DNA from: JBKPNJ01 sp963695705
GTDB lineage: Bacteria; Actinomycetota; Actinomycetes; Propionibacteriales; Nocardioidaceae
Length of the DNA stretch: 64,000 nucleotides
Assembly (NCBI GenBank): GCA_963695705.1
Contig: CAVOHB010000006.1
Location: 124,001-188,000, forward strand
Direction of reading: 5' to 3'
Shown: one piece after another, positions 17,449-24,829 of the stretch
Layout: each line of letters opens with the position of its first letter
How positions within the stretch are numbered: position 1 is the stretch's first letter
Made by a program: the position numbers and the translations under genes
Notes under the pieces: model-generated
The model's input: only the letters and a program-made list of their open reading frames with translations
What the model was told of the DNA's origin: nothing
Database searches by the model: none

Positions 17449-19031
17449 GCAGCCGATCCGGAGGGGCGGCCGCGGTCGAGGCGCTCGAAGCCGGCGGTGT
17501 GGACGTGGTCTTCGGCGTACCCGGGACTCACAACCTCGAGATCTACCGATATCTGTCCGGGTACGGGATCAGGCACGTCTCACCCCGGCATGAGCAGGGC
17601 GCGGGATACGCGGCCGACGGTTACGCGCGGGTCTCCGGACGGCCGGGGGTGTGTGTCACCACGAGCGGTCCCGGGCTCACGAACATCGCCACGGCGGTCG
17701 CCACCGCTCACGCCGACTCCGTGCCCATGCTCGTGCTCGCGCCCGGCGTTCCCCGCGGCTATGAGGGCGCCGATCGGGGATGGCTGCACGAGCTCCGAGA
17801 CCAGCGGTCGATGATGGCGGCGATCGTCGACAGCGCCGTCCGGGTGGAGACGCCCGAGGCCGCGGCGATGGCCATCGGGGAGGCGTTCGCGCGGTTCCGC
17901 AGCGGTCGACCCCGACCGGCATACGTCGAGATCCCGGTCGACGTGCTCGATCAGCCGTGGTCCGGATCGACTCCATTGCCGGCGCCACCGTCACAACCGG
18001 AGCCGGCAGACGCCGGGTTGGTCACCCAGGCCGCCGGGCTGTTGGCGAGGGCGAAGCGCCCGGTGGTCGTACTGGGCGGTGGGTCGCGAGTAGCCGCGGA
18101 CGTCGTGCATCTGCTGGTCGAGCGACTCGGGGCTCCGACGTTGTCGAGCGTGAACGGTAAGGGGGTCTTCGCGGAGACGCATCCGCTCTCCCTGGGTGCG
18201 AGCCTGCGCCTCCCCGTGGCCCAGCGCTACCTCGGCACCGCCGACGTGACACTGCTCGTCGGCACGGAGATGGCCGACTCGGACCTGTGGGGCGGAACGG
18301 TCGCGTTCACCGGGGACGTCATCCGCGTCGACCTCGACGCCGGCCAGCTCGACAAGAACGTGACCTCGACAGTGCGCCTGCTCGGCGACGCGCGGACCGT
18401 CGTCACCGACCTCATACGTGCGCTGCCGGGCGCGAACCTCGACAGTGGTGACCTCGCCGAGGAGATCGGCCGGATCCGTGCAGAGATCCGCGTCGCGGCG
18501 GAGATCGAGGGGGCGCCCTACCGGGCCGTGCACGAGGCCCTCGTCGCGGCGACAGACGGTGACGTCGTGGTGGCCGGGGACAGCGCCCAGGTGTCGTACT
18601 TCGGCACGGCTCACTACTGGCCGATGGGCCCGGGAGACAGGTTCCTCTACCCGACCGGCTTCGCGACGCTCGGGTACGGCCTGCCCGCCGCCATCGGAGC
18701 AAAGATCGCGGCTCCCGACCGTACGGCGGTCGTCCTGGTGGGCGACGGCGGCTTCCTGTTCACCGCACAGGAGCTGGTGACCGCGGCGGAACTCGGCATC
18801 AACCTGCCGGTCGTGGTGATGGCGAACGGTGGCTACCAGGAGATTCGGGACGAGATGATCGGTCGCGGCATGACGCCGGTCGGCGTGGACCTCCCGGCTG
18901 TCGATATCGGCGCGTTGAGTCGCGCCTGCGGCGGTCAGGGTCTGCGCCTCGCAGATGTCGGTCAGCTCGGCGACGCGGTACGCGAGGCGCTGAAGACACC
19001 GGCGCCCACGGTGATCGAGCTACCCGTCTAG
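17445..19031 (+). CDS. AruI-like TPP-dependent 2-oxoacid decarboxylase (acetolactate synthase superfamily)
   Basis: 528 residues with the three-domain layout of acetolactate-synthase relatives. The N-terminal Pyr domain contains VVFGVPGTHNLEIYRYL and the catalytic Glu50 in SPRHEQGAGYAADGYARVSG. The C-terminal PP domain has GDGGFLFTAQEL...ANGGYQEI. The phrase pattern (GTHNLEIYR, RHEQGAGYAADGYARVSGRPGVC, GWLHELRDQRSM) resembles AruI, 5-guanidino-2-oxopentanoate decarboxylase, more than true acetolactate synthase. Together with the ureohydrolase it would give two steps of the arginine-transaminase route: 2-ketoarginine to guanidinobutyraldehyde, and guanidinobutyrate to 4-aminobutyrate. The assignment is by remembered family resemblance, so other 2-oxoacids remain possible. 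Last gene before a hairpin. Confidence 0.75.
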   Translation: MSSRSGGAAAVEALEAGGVDVVFGVPGTHNLEIYRYLSGYGIRHVSPRHEQGAGYAADGYARVSGRPGVCVTTSGPGLTNIATAVATAHADSVPMLVLAPGVPRGYEGADRGWLHELRDQRSMMAAIVDSAVRVETPEAAAMAIGEAFARFRSGRPRPAYVEIPVDVLDQPWSGSTPLPAPPSQPEPADAGLVTQAAGLLARAKRPVVVLGGGSRVAADVVHLLVERLGAPTLSSVNGKGVFAETHPLSLGASLRLPVAQRYLGTADVTLLVGTEMADSDLWGGTVAFTGDVIRVDLDAGQLDKNVTSTVRLLGDARTVVTDLIRALPGANLDSGDLAEEIGRIRAEIRVAAEIEGAPYRAVHEALVAATDGDVVVAGDSAQVSYFGTAHYWPMGPGDRFLYPTGFATLGYGLPAAIGAKIAAPDRTAVVLVGDGGFLFTAQELVTAAELGINLPVVVMANGGYQEIRDEMIGRGMTPVGVDLPAVDIGALSRACGGQGLRLADVGQLGDAVREALKTPAPTVIELPV

Positions 19032-19046
19032 GCGTAGGCAGCGTCT

Positions 19047-19079
19047 TGGCAGGCGTTGGCTGCGCCAACACGCCTGCCA
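19047..19079 (+). terminator. Strong hairpin after the AruI-like gene
   Basis: TGGCAGGCGTTGGC (19047-19060), a TGC loop and GCCAACACGCCTGCCA form a long, nearly perfect stem starting 16 bases after the stop codon. There is no T-run, as is common for terminators of GC-rich actinobacteria. The remaining 140 bases before the MFS gene hold a second small stem (CTCACC...GGTGAG, 19136-19154) of unknown meaning. Confidence 0.6.
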
Positions 19080-19220
19080 GCGTTTGCGGCGCCCCGGGAG
19101 GGGGAATATCTTCGGTCGCGGCGCGGGTGCAGTCGCTCACCGGCATCTGGTGAGAGGCCGGCCCTCGGCGGCGATCTAGGTGCGTGTCCTACCGGTGAAC
19201 TAGCGGCGAGGAGGCAGCAG

Positions 19221-20664
19221 ATGACCAAGGAGTCCTTAGAACAGAAGGAGCCGGAACGCCAAGGAGTGCTGGCCGACCTGGACTCCCAGGTCACGACCAC
19301 CTTCTACTGGTACCTGGCGGTGCTGTCCTGCATCGGCGGGTTCCTCTTCGGGTACGACACTGCTGTCATCGGCTCGGTGCTGGACTTCATCCCGTACGAC
19401 CTGAACAGCTTCGAGACCGGCTACCTCGTCGCCGGAGCCTCCATCGGGGCGGCGGTGGGAGCCCTGGCGGCCGGGCCGTTCACGGACCGATACGGGCGCA
19501 AGTCGCTGCTGATCATCGACGCCGCTCATCTACGCCGTGGGTGCGATCCTCTCGGCGGTGACCATCAACGACGTCATGCTGATAGCGTCCCGCACCCTCA
19601 TCGGGCTCGCCGTGGGAGCGGACTCCGCGATCGCCACCGCCTACATCGCAGAGTTCGCGCCACGAAGCCGGCGTGGGTCGCTGATGATCATGCAGCAGTG
19701 GATGATCACGGTGGGCATCTTCGTCTCCTACCTGATCGCCATCGTGGTCTTCAAGATCGCCCCCGACTCCGCCACTGGGGCGGACTGGAGGATCATCCTC
19801 GGGCTGGGTGCGATACCGGCCGTTATCGCGCTTGCGCTGCGCACCAGGATGCCGGAGTCGCCGCGATGGTTGATGCTCAACGAACGTTATGGCGACACGC
19901 AGAAGGCGCTCGAACAGCTCGGCATGGACGTCACCGAGGATCAGGTGCGGGAAACCGCCGAGGAACTGGCCGAGATGGAGCAAGAGCTGGCCCGCAAGTC
20001 CCTGTGGACACCGGGAGTCAGGCGAGCCCTTTATGTGGTCTGCATCTTCTTCGTGTTCCAGCAGATCACCGGTATCAACATCCCGTTCTACTACGGACCG
20101 ACGTTGCTCAGCGAATACTTCCAGAGCGGGAAGAGCGCGGTGGACGCTGCCGTCGCCGGAGTCGAGGCCGCGGCGATCCTGGGCGCGGTCAACGTTGTCG
20201 CGACCTTCTTCGCCTTCCGCTACATCGACAAGGTGGGCAGGCGGAAACTCGCCATCGGTGGCTACTTCGGTATGGCGGTGTTCATCCTGGTGGCGGCCTT
20301 CGGTGTCGCGCAGCTGACCGGCCTGCCGAAGGTCTGGGTCGTCATGCTCGGCTTCTCGTTCTTCATCACCTCGTTCGCGATCGGTGTCGGCGGTACCGGG
20401 TGGCTCATCCAGGGAGAGGTGTTCCCCACCGCGGTCCGTGGCCGTGCGGCGGCCACCTGCGCGAGCGTCGACTGGATGGCCAACTTCGTCATCGTCCAGT
20501 GGTTCCCGACGCTGAACGACCAATTCGGTCTGGCGTGGGTGATGATCCTGTTCGCGGTGCTCTCGGTCATGGCGATGGGGTTCGTCTACCGCTTCCTACC
20601 CGAGACCAAGGGGCTGGCGCTGGAAGACGTGACCGCGGTCTTCGACAAGCAGGCCACGGGGTAA
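19221..20664 (+). pseudogene. MFS sugar-porter family transporter, one frameshift
   Basis: About 480 residues of the 12-helix sugar porter family. ATG 19221 follows GGAGG. YLAVLSCIGGFLFGYDTAVIG is helix 1 with the family's FGYD motif, and GPFTDRYGRKSLLI is the loop 2-3 D-R-x-G-R-[KR] motif. One base shift near 19525 interrupts helix 3. Afterwards TAYIAEFAPRSRRG, PESPRWLMLNER (PESPRWL motif), QQITGINIPFYYG, IDKVGRRKL and YRFLPETKG (PETKG motif) follow in order. The substrate could be a hexose, inositol or polyol. It is separated from the guanidino operon by a terminator, so shared function is uncertain. Confidence 0.85.
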
Positions 20665-20690
20665 GCCGACCGTCCCGGGTCAGCCGCACG

Positions 20691-20715
20691 GCCCACCGCC
20701 AGCTCGGCGGTGGGC
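20691..20715. terminator. Bidirectional terminator between convergent genes
   Basis: GCCCACCGCC, loop AGCTC, GGCGGTGGGC: a perfect 10-bp stem lying between the MFS gene stop (20664) and the convergent VOC gene stop (20742). Confidence 0.75.
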
Positions 20716-20741
20716 GGTGGGCCGATGGGGCGGACCGGCTC

Positions 20742-21155
20742 TCAATGCATCCACGGGGCGTAGGAAATGCCCACGATCGCGCCCTCCGGGCTCTGGATGC
20801 GCGCGACGGTCTGTCCCCACGGCTCCGTCTTCGCCGGGTGGAGGAGCTCGTAGCCGGCCGCGGTGAGCTCCTGCGCGGCTGCCTCGACCGCTGCCTCGTC
20901 GGCCACCTCGTACTCAACGGATGCCTGGGGTATCGGGCGATCGGTGGGCCACTCGGTGGTCCCGAAGCACGCCTCGGCGGCCTGTGACAGTGGCCAGACG
21001 CCGAAGTGCTTGGACCCCGCGATGCCGCCCGACGAGTAGTAGTCCCCGCTCGGGTCGGGCTCCAGAGGCAGTCCGAGGGCATCGAGATAGAGCTTGCGGC
21101 TCTCGGCCGGGTCGGGCGTGATGAGAGCAACGCTGGCGATGAACTGGACATCCAT
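20742..21155 (-). CDS. VOC-superfamily (glyoxalase/bleomycin-resistance type) protein
   Basis: 137 residues with the paired beta-alpha-beta-beta-beta modules of the vicinal-oxygen-chelate fold. VALITPDPAESRKLYLDALGLPLE opens the first module and VEYEVADEAAVEAAAQELTAAGYELL the second, ending in ARIQSPEGAIVGISYAPWMH. Typical metal-ligand positions are only partly filled, so catalysis is uncertain; the family includes lyases, dioxygenases and binding proteins. Start ATG 21155 behind AGGAGT. It lies downstream of the AraC-type regulator on the same strand, with 47 bases between them, and may be its target. Confidence 0.75.
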   Translation of the reverse strand: MDVQFIASVALITPDPAESRKLYLDALGLPLEPDPSGDYYSSGGIAGSKHFGVWPLSQAAEACFGTTEWPTDRPIPQASVEYEVADEAAVEAAAQELTAAGYELLHPAKTEPWGQTVARIQSPEGAIVGISYAPWMH

Positions 21156-21202
21156 GTCTTGACTCCTGGGCTCGTCGTGGGTAGATGTGCAGCCCGGTCG
21201 GG

Positions 21203-22075
21203 TTACGCAGCCAGCCTTGCGCGATCCGCCGAGCGTGGCTTGAACGAATCGGACTTCTCTCCGGCCGGCGCCGCGCCGCCCGCCAACAGGACACCGGTGG
21301 GCAATCCCGAGAGCCGACGGCACTCGCGACTGAGATGAGCCTGATCGGCATAGCCGGACTCCATGGCAAGCTCGGCGATCGTGCTCAGTGGGTGGGCGTG
21401 AGCGATCGCGAGGAAGCGTTGGAAGCGCTGGATCCGTACGAGGGTCGCCGGACCGTACCCAACGGCGCCCTCGAAGCGCCGCCGCAGCTGGCGTTCGCTG
21501 AGACCGACGCGACGGCTCACCTGCCCGACCGAACAGCCGCGCACCATCGCGAGAGCTGCCTGACGGATCAGCAGGTCGCCGGCCGCGGGAAGGCGCTCGG
21601 CCACACCCCGGACGAGGGCGGCCAGCGCGCGGTCGGTCGTGGGTGCTGCCGACACGACCGCCTCCAGACGATGCCCGCGCTGACCCCACAGGTCGGCCAG
21701 GGGTACGCCGGTATCGAGCAGCTCGCCAGCCGGGACGCCGAGCGCGGTCCCGGCCGAGGCGATCCGGAACCGAACACCGCAGCGCTCCTGTCCTGGCGTG
21801 GCGGGCGCGATCGTGGCGGTCGTCGCCGGCCCGGCGACGACCAGCCGCCCGGCGTCGAGAACTATGTCCACGCACGCGTCCGGCAGCACCCGAACAGCAC
21901 GGTCGTGCGAGGTCCACAGGCAGGCGACGTGCGCGGTCAGACCGTCAGGCGGCGGCAGCTCTCGGTATCCCTGCTCCACGCCGCCATCATGACCGATCCG
22001 CGCCGACACCGGGGCTCTTCGCGCGACCCTCAGCGGCACGGACGGCGTGAGCCGTGTGTCAGGCGGGTCCGACAT
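21203..22075 (-). CDS. AraC-family transcriptional regulator (DUF6597-type sensor)
   Basis: 290 residues. The N-terminal sensor has VRVLPDACVDIVLDAGRLVVAGPAT, typical of the DUF6597 class. The C-terminal AraC domain carries two helix-turn-helix units at about residues 180-270: GCSVGQVSRRVGLSERQLRRRF and STIAELAMESGYADQAHLSREC. The ATG at 22075 makes it overlap the DUF2461 gene by 17 bases; a GTG at 21979 (VEQGYRELPPPDG) is the usual domain start and gives 258 residues. The inducer is unknown. It probably controls the VOC gene immediately downstream. Confidence 0.85.
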   Translation of the reverse strand: MSDPPDTRLTPSVPLRVARRAPVSARIGHDGGVEQGYRELPPPDGLTAHVACLWTSHDRAVRVLPDACVDIVLDAGRLVVAGPATTATIAPATPGQERCGVRFRIASAGTALGVPAGELLDTGVPLADLWGQRGHRLEAVVSAAPTTDRALAALVRGVAERLPAAGDLLIRQAALAMVRGCSVGQVSRRVGLSERQLRRRFEGAVGYGPATLVRIQRFQRFLAIAHAHPLSTIAELAMESGYADQAHLSRECRRLSGLPTGVLLAGGAAPAGEKSDSFKPRSADRARLAA

Positions 22076-22697
22076 GCTCGGCGACCCAGGCGTTCAGCGG
22101 AGCCACCATCCGCCAGGTGACATTGACCTCGTCGAGCACCCGGTCGGTACCCAGCCAGGCCGGTGCCCCGAATGTCCTGACCGCCATCAGCGACTTGTGA
22201 CGGAGCAGCTCGATGCGGGGATGGTCCGCCGGGTAGCCTCGCGGCCTGGTCTTGAGCCGCTCGCCCTCGAACTCGAATCCGTCCTCTCGCATCGCGGCTA
22301 CGAGGTCGTGCAGATCCGCTCCGCTGGCGTCGTCGTCGACTGCCTCGCGGTACTTGTCCACCTGGGCGCTCGAGTGCGCGCGGAAGCCGCCACCGGCCAA
22401 CAGGCCGCCTGCGTCCAGCTGAAGGTAGTAGCCGACGCCCGGACTGAGCCCGGCGAACGCGCCTTGATGGGTCTTGTACGGAGACTTGTCGTGGCTGAAG
22501 CGGGTATCGCGGTACGGACGGAAGAGCTTGACGGCTCCAAAGTCGGGGTCGAGCCCCGACAGCAGCGCGAGCATCGGGTCGCGTACCTCCGACTCGTACA
22601 CCGTCTTGTTGTCGCGCCAGAACTCCTTGGTGTTGTGCTCGGCGAGCTCTGCATAGAAGCTCAGTGCCCGCTCGGAGAAGCCGTTGAAGGTCGACAC
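22059..22697 (-). CDS. DUF2461 (TIGR02453) family protein
   Basis: About 212 residues from the GTG chosen at 22697 (VSTFNGFSERALSFY); the frame also opens 11 codons earlier at another GTG. FNGFSERALSFYAELAEHNTKEFW, FRPYRDTRFSHDKSPYKTHQG and YYLQLDAGGLLAGGGF are hallmark segments of DUF2461. Structures show a compact alpha/beta domain of unknown biochemical role. The length is standard and the frame is intact. It overlaps the AraC gene if that gene's long start is used, suggesting co-transcription. Confidence 0.85.
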   Translation of the reverse strand: MSTFNGFSERALSFYAELAEHNTKEFWRDNKTVYESEVRDPMLALLSGLDPDFGAVKLFRPYRDTRFSHDKSPYKTHQGAFAGLSPGVGYYLQLDAGGLLAGGGFRAHSSAQVDKYREAVDDDASGADLHDLVAAMREDGFEFEGERLKTRPRGYPADHPRIELLRHKSLMAVRTFGAPAWLGTDRVLDEVNVTWRMVAPLNAWVAEHVGPA

Positions 22698-22829
22698 GTG
22701 CCGACTGTCACACCGACCCGGGAATTCCACAACCGCGCGCCCACCCGGTGGACTTGTGGCGCATCCCTATGCTGGTCGATGGGCCGCTGACGGTCCGCGG
22801 CGAATGCCCGAGACTCTGGTTAGGAACTC

Positions 22830-23621
22830 GTGGTCGGTACCACACTCGGCTTGGTTGGCGCGGTTTTCGTCGCCGCGTTCGTGGAGTTCGTCGAGGCGTT
22901 CACGATCGTGCTGGCGATGGGGGTGACCCGGGGCTGGAGATCCGCGATCGCCGGGACGGTGGCGGCGCTGGTCGTGCTGGCCGGGTTCACCGCAGTCCTC
23001 GGTCTGGCGATCACGACGTGGCTGTCGGAGTCGATGCTCCAGCTGGGGATCGGCACATTGTTGCTCATCTTCGGGTTGCAGTGGCTGCGCAAGGCGGTGC
23101 TGCGCGGGTCTGGACGCAAGGCGTTGCACGACGAGGAGCAGGAGTACGCCGAGCAGCTCGAGGCCGCCGGCCAGGCTCAGCGGACGACGTACGCCGGGGT
23201 CGACCTGTTCGGGTTCATGGTCTCCTTCAAAGGCGTGTTCCTGGAGGGAGTCGAGGTCGTGTTCATCGTCGTGACGTTCGGCCTCTCGGCCGGAGCCCTG
23301 GGATTTGCGGTCGGCGGCGCCGTCGCGGCCGGAGCCTGCGTGCTCGGGTTGGGTTTTGCTCTGCGCAAACCGCTGGCCGCGATACCGGAGAACACGCTTA
23401 AGTATGCAGTTGGCATAATGCTGGCCGCATTTGGCACCTACTGGTCCATCGAGGGCTCCGGTTACTTCCGCGATGGCGGGCACAGCGTGGCCTGGCCGGG
23501 TGGCCGGCTCGCCCTGCTCGCTCTCATCGCGGTCTGGTTCGTGCTGTCGCGAGTGATGATGGCCCGCCTCTCGCGCCGGCCCGATCGAGTCGGCCCACGC
23601 CGGGACAGGGTGCTGTCGTGA
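22830..23621 (+). CDS. Polytopic membrane protein, COG4280-like
   Basis: 263 residues with seven or so hydrophobic segments. Two similar blocks are visible: VGAVFVAAFVEFVEAFTIVLAMG near residues 8-30 and FMVSFKGVFLEGVEVVFIVVTFG near 128-150. Each places acidic residues inside a helix, reminiscent of the internally duplicated cation exchangers (UPF0016/LysE superfamily). I place it in COG4280, an uncharacterised family. GTG start behind TTAGGA; a -10-like TATGCT lies at 22767. It overlaps the next small membrane protein in GTGA. The transported ion is unknown; a divalent cation or proton exchange is only a guess. Confidence 0.7.
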   Translation: MVGTTLGLVGAVFVAAFVEFVEAFTIVLAMGVTRGWRSAIAGTVAALVVLAGFTAVLGLAITTWLSESMLQLGIGTLLLIFGLQWLRKAVLRGSGRKALHDEEQEYAEQLEAAGQAQRTTYAGVDLFGFMVSFKGVFLEGVEVVFIVVTFGLSAGALGFAVGGAVAAGACVLGLGFALRKPLAAIPENTLKYAVGIMLAAFGTYWSIEGSGYFRDGGHSVAWPGGRLALLALIAVWFVLSRVMMARLSRRPDRVGPRRDRVLS

Positions 23622-23836
23622 CACTCCTCAAGGCGATCGGCTACTTCTGGTACGACTTCATCGTCGGTGACGACTGGAAGATCGCCGCCTACGTCATCAT
23701 CGCCTTGGCCGTGGTCTCCGCATTGGTCGTCGACGGCCGCTTGGGGGACGCGGCGCTATGTGTCATCGGCACGACTCTGCTCGCGGCATTCTTCGGGCTC
23801 GGCGTTCTCTACGACGGGCGCAAGGCACCGAGATAG
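23618..23836 (+). CDS. Small two-helix membrane protein, partner of the COG4280-like protein
   Basis: 72 residues: MTLLKAIGYFWYDFIVGDDWK, then two transmembrane helices (IAAYVIIALAVVSALVV and AALCVIGTTLLAAFFGLGVL). The GTG start overlaps the preceding stop (GTGA), and the stop overlaps the start of the permease remnant. Proteins of this look are often encoded beside COG4280-type genes and may stabilise or gate them. No catalytic residue is evident. Confidence 0.6.
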   Translation: MTLLKAIGYFWYDFIVGDDWKIAAYVIIALAVVSALVVDGRLGDAALCVIGTTLLAAFFGLGVLYDGRKAPR

Positions 23837-24143
23837 TGCCCAAGGGCGCTGCGGGCACGCCGGAGCCGGCCCGACGGCTGGGAACCGGCGATACCGTCGT
23901 CCTCGGGCTCGGCGCGATGCTCGGGGCCGGGGTCTTCGCGGCCTGGGGTCCCGCCGCCAGCGCCGGCCTGCTGATCGGCCTGGCGCTCGCCGCCGCCGTC
24001 GCGTTATGGCCGGGGTGCTCGGGTGTCTCACACTCGCGCTGGCGTTGCCACCGAGCTCAATGACTGCCGGGGCCGCGGTGCTGGTCGGCCTGCTCGGCAG
24101 GCGGTTGCTACGAGGAGCCTCGCCGCCGACGCGAGGCTCCTGA
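23836..24143 (+). pseudogene. Collapsed APC amino-acid permease (N- and C-terminal ends only)
   Basis: GTG 23836 opens EPARRLGTGDTVVLGLGAMLGAGVFAAWGPAASAG, a textbook first helix of APC permeases, and continues to about residue 55. Near base 24005 the frame changes, and the only remaining sequence is VMAGVLGCLTLALALPPSSMTAGAAVLVGLLGRRLLRG, which looks like the last helix of the same family. About 300 internal residues are missing, so this is an internal-deletion remnant, not merely a frameshift. It overlaps the small membrane protein gene upstream, so the original operon was probably permease plus COG4280 pair. Confidence 0.6.
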
Positions 24144-24199
24144 GCGCGGGCCGTCGGGCATCCGGAGCGACTGGGAGGTGGCCGCCGGATCTGACGGGA

Positions 24200-24508
24200 T
24201 CAGCCGTTGAGCTGGGACTCCACGAACGCGTTGGCCTCGGCCACCAGGGCGACCCGGTCGGCGGCCGGGTCCAGCACGAGCCAGCCGTTCATCGGCCGGC
24301 CGGTCATCGGCTCGAAGGGGACGCCGAGTCCGGCGCTCACGATCTGCTCGATCCGGGTGGCGGGCAGCTTCACGACCAGCTGACTCCTCCACCAGATCGC
24401 GAAGAACTTCTTCCCGGTGCGCAGGCCGGGGGAGCCGAACATGTTTCCCCGGCTGACTGATCCGCCCTCCGCATCCGCGGCGAGCTGGTCCCATTCCTGG
24501 TCCGTCAC
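24200..24508 (-). CDS. TfoX N-terminal-domain-like small protein
   Basis: 102 residues from GTG 24508 (VTDQEWDQLAADA). RGNMFGSPGLRTGKKFFAIWW and VVKLPATRIEQIVSAGLGVPFEPMTG, then MNGWLVLDPA, follow the TfoX-N/YjbR-like fold seen in many small actinobacterial proteins (MFGSPGLRxxGKxFA is the family's signature stretch). In Proteobacteria TfoX controls competence, but actinobacterial stand-alone copies have no assigned role. Upstream coding in the same frame is arginine/proline rich and probably not translated. Confidence 0.75.
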   Translation of the reverse strand: MTDQEWDQLAADAEGGSVSRGNMFGSPGLRTGKKFFAIWWRSQLVVKLPATRIEQIVSAGLGVPFEPMTGRPMNGWLVLDPAADRVALVAEANAFVESQLNG

Positions 24509-24548
24509 CCGTCCATGATCGCAAGCCCTCGGCACGTCCGGCTGACGG

Positions 24549-24586
24549 CCCTGCGACCTGCCCGGTATCTCGGGCAGGTCGCAGGG
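24549..24586. terminator. Very stable orphan hairpin
   Basis: CCCTGCGACCTGCCCG, loop GTATCT, CGGGCAGGTCGCAGGG: a perfect 16-bp stem. It lies in the divergent region between the TfoX-like gene (minus) and the purine permease gene (plus), where no transcript should end. It may be a leftover terminator, a boundary blocking read-through into the purine operon, or a structured leader. Confidence 0.5.
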
Positions 24587-24723
24587 GCGAGGCCGGCGCC
24601 TACCCCCGCAGTGGCGACGAGTGACACCTGCGGGCTGCGGCCTTGCGCGGTTTACCCGCCAAGGTGACCGCAAATGCGCAGTTCTCAAATTCTTTTCGCC
24701 GCAGTCGAGGGTTGACTGTGAAT

Positions 24724-24768
24724 GATTGCAATCGGACCTTGACGCAACATCGATGACCTCCCTACGAT
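24724..24768 (+). promoter_or_regulatory. Promoter and palindromic operator of the purine operon
   Basis: TTGACG (24739-24744) and TACGAT (24763-24768) are separated by 18 bases and match housekeeping sigma boxes, 62 bases before the permease ATG. Just upstream is the perfect palindrome GATTGCAATC (24724-24733), AT-rich for this genome. Its position above the -35 box suits an activator or repressor site for purine induction. The rest of 24509-24829 holds only the orphan hairpin and no gene. Confidence 0.5.
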
Positions 24769-24829
24769 CTCTCGCAGGATGGAGTTCAAAGTCCGCAATG
24801 CGGAATTCCTTCAACAGCGAGGGGTCTTC

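Noticed and set aside
14837..19031. Clavulanate-type cluster (TPP carboxyethylarginine synthase plus amidinohydrolase)
   Set aside because: No beta-lactam synthetase or oxygenase gene; the TPP enzyme reads closer to AruI and the context is catabolic.
19081..19220. Possible riboswitch (guanidine- or TPP-like) before the MFS gene
   Set aside because: The neighbouring guanidino and TPP genes made it tempting, but I could not find the conserved core of either class, only a 6-bp stem.
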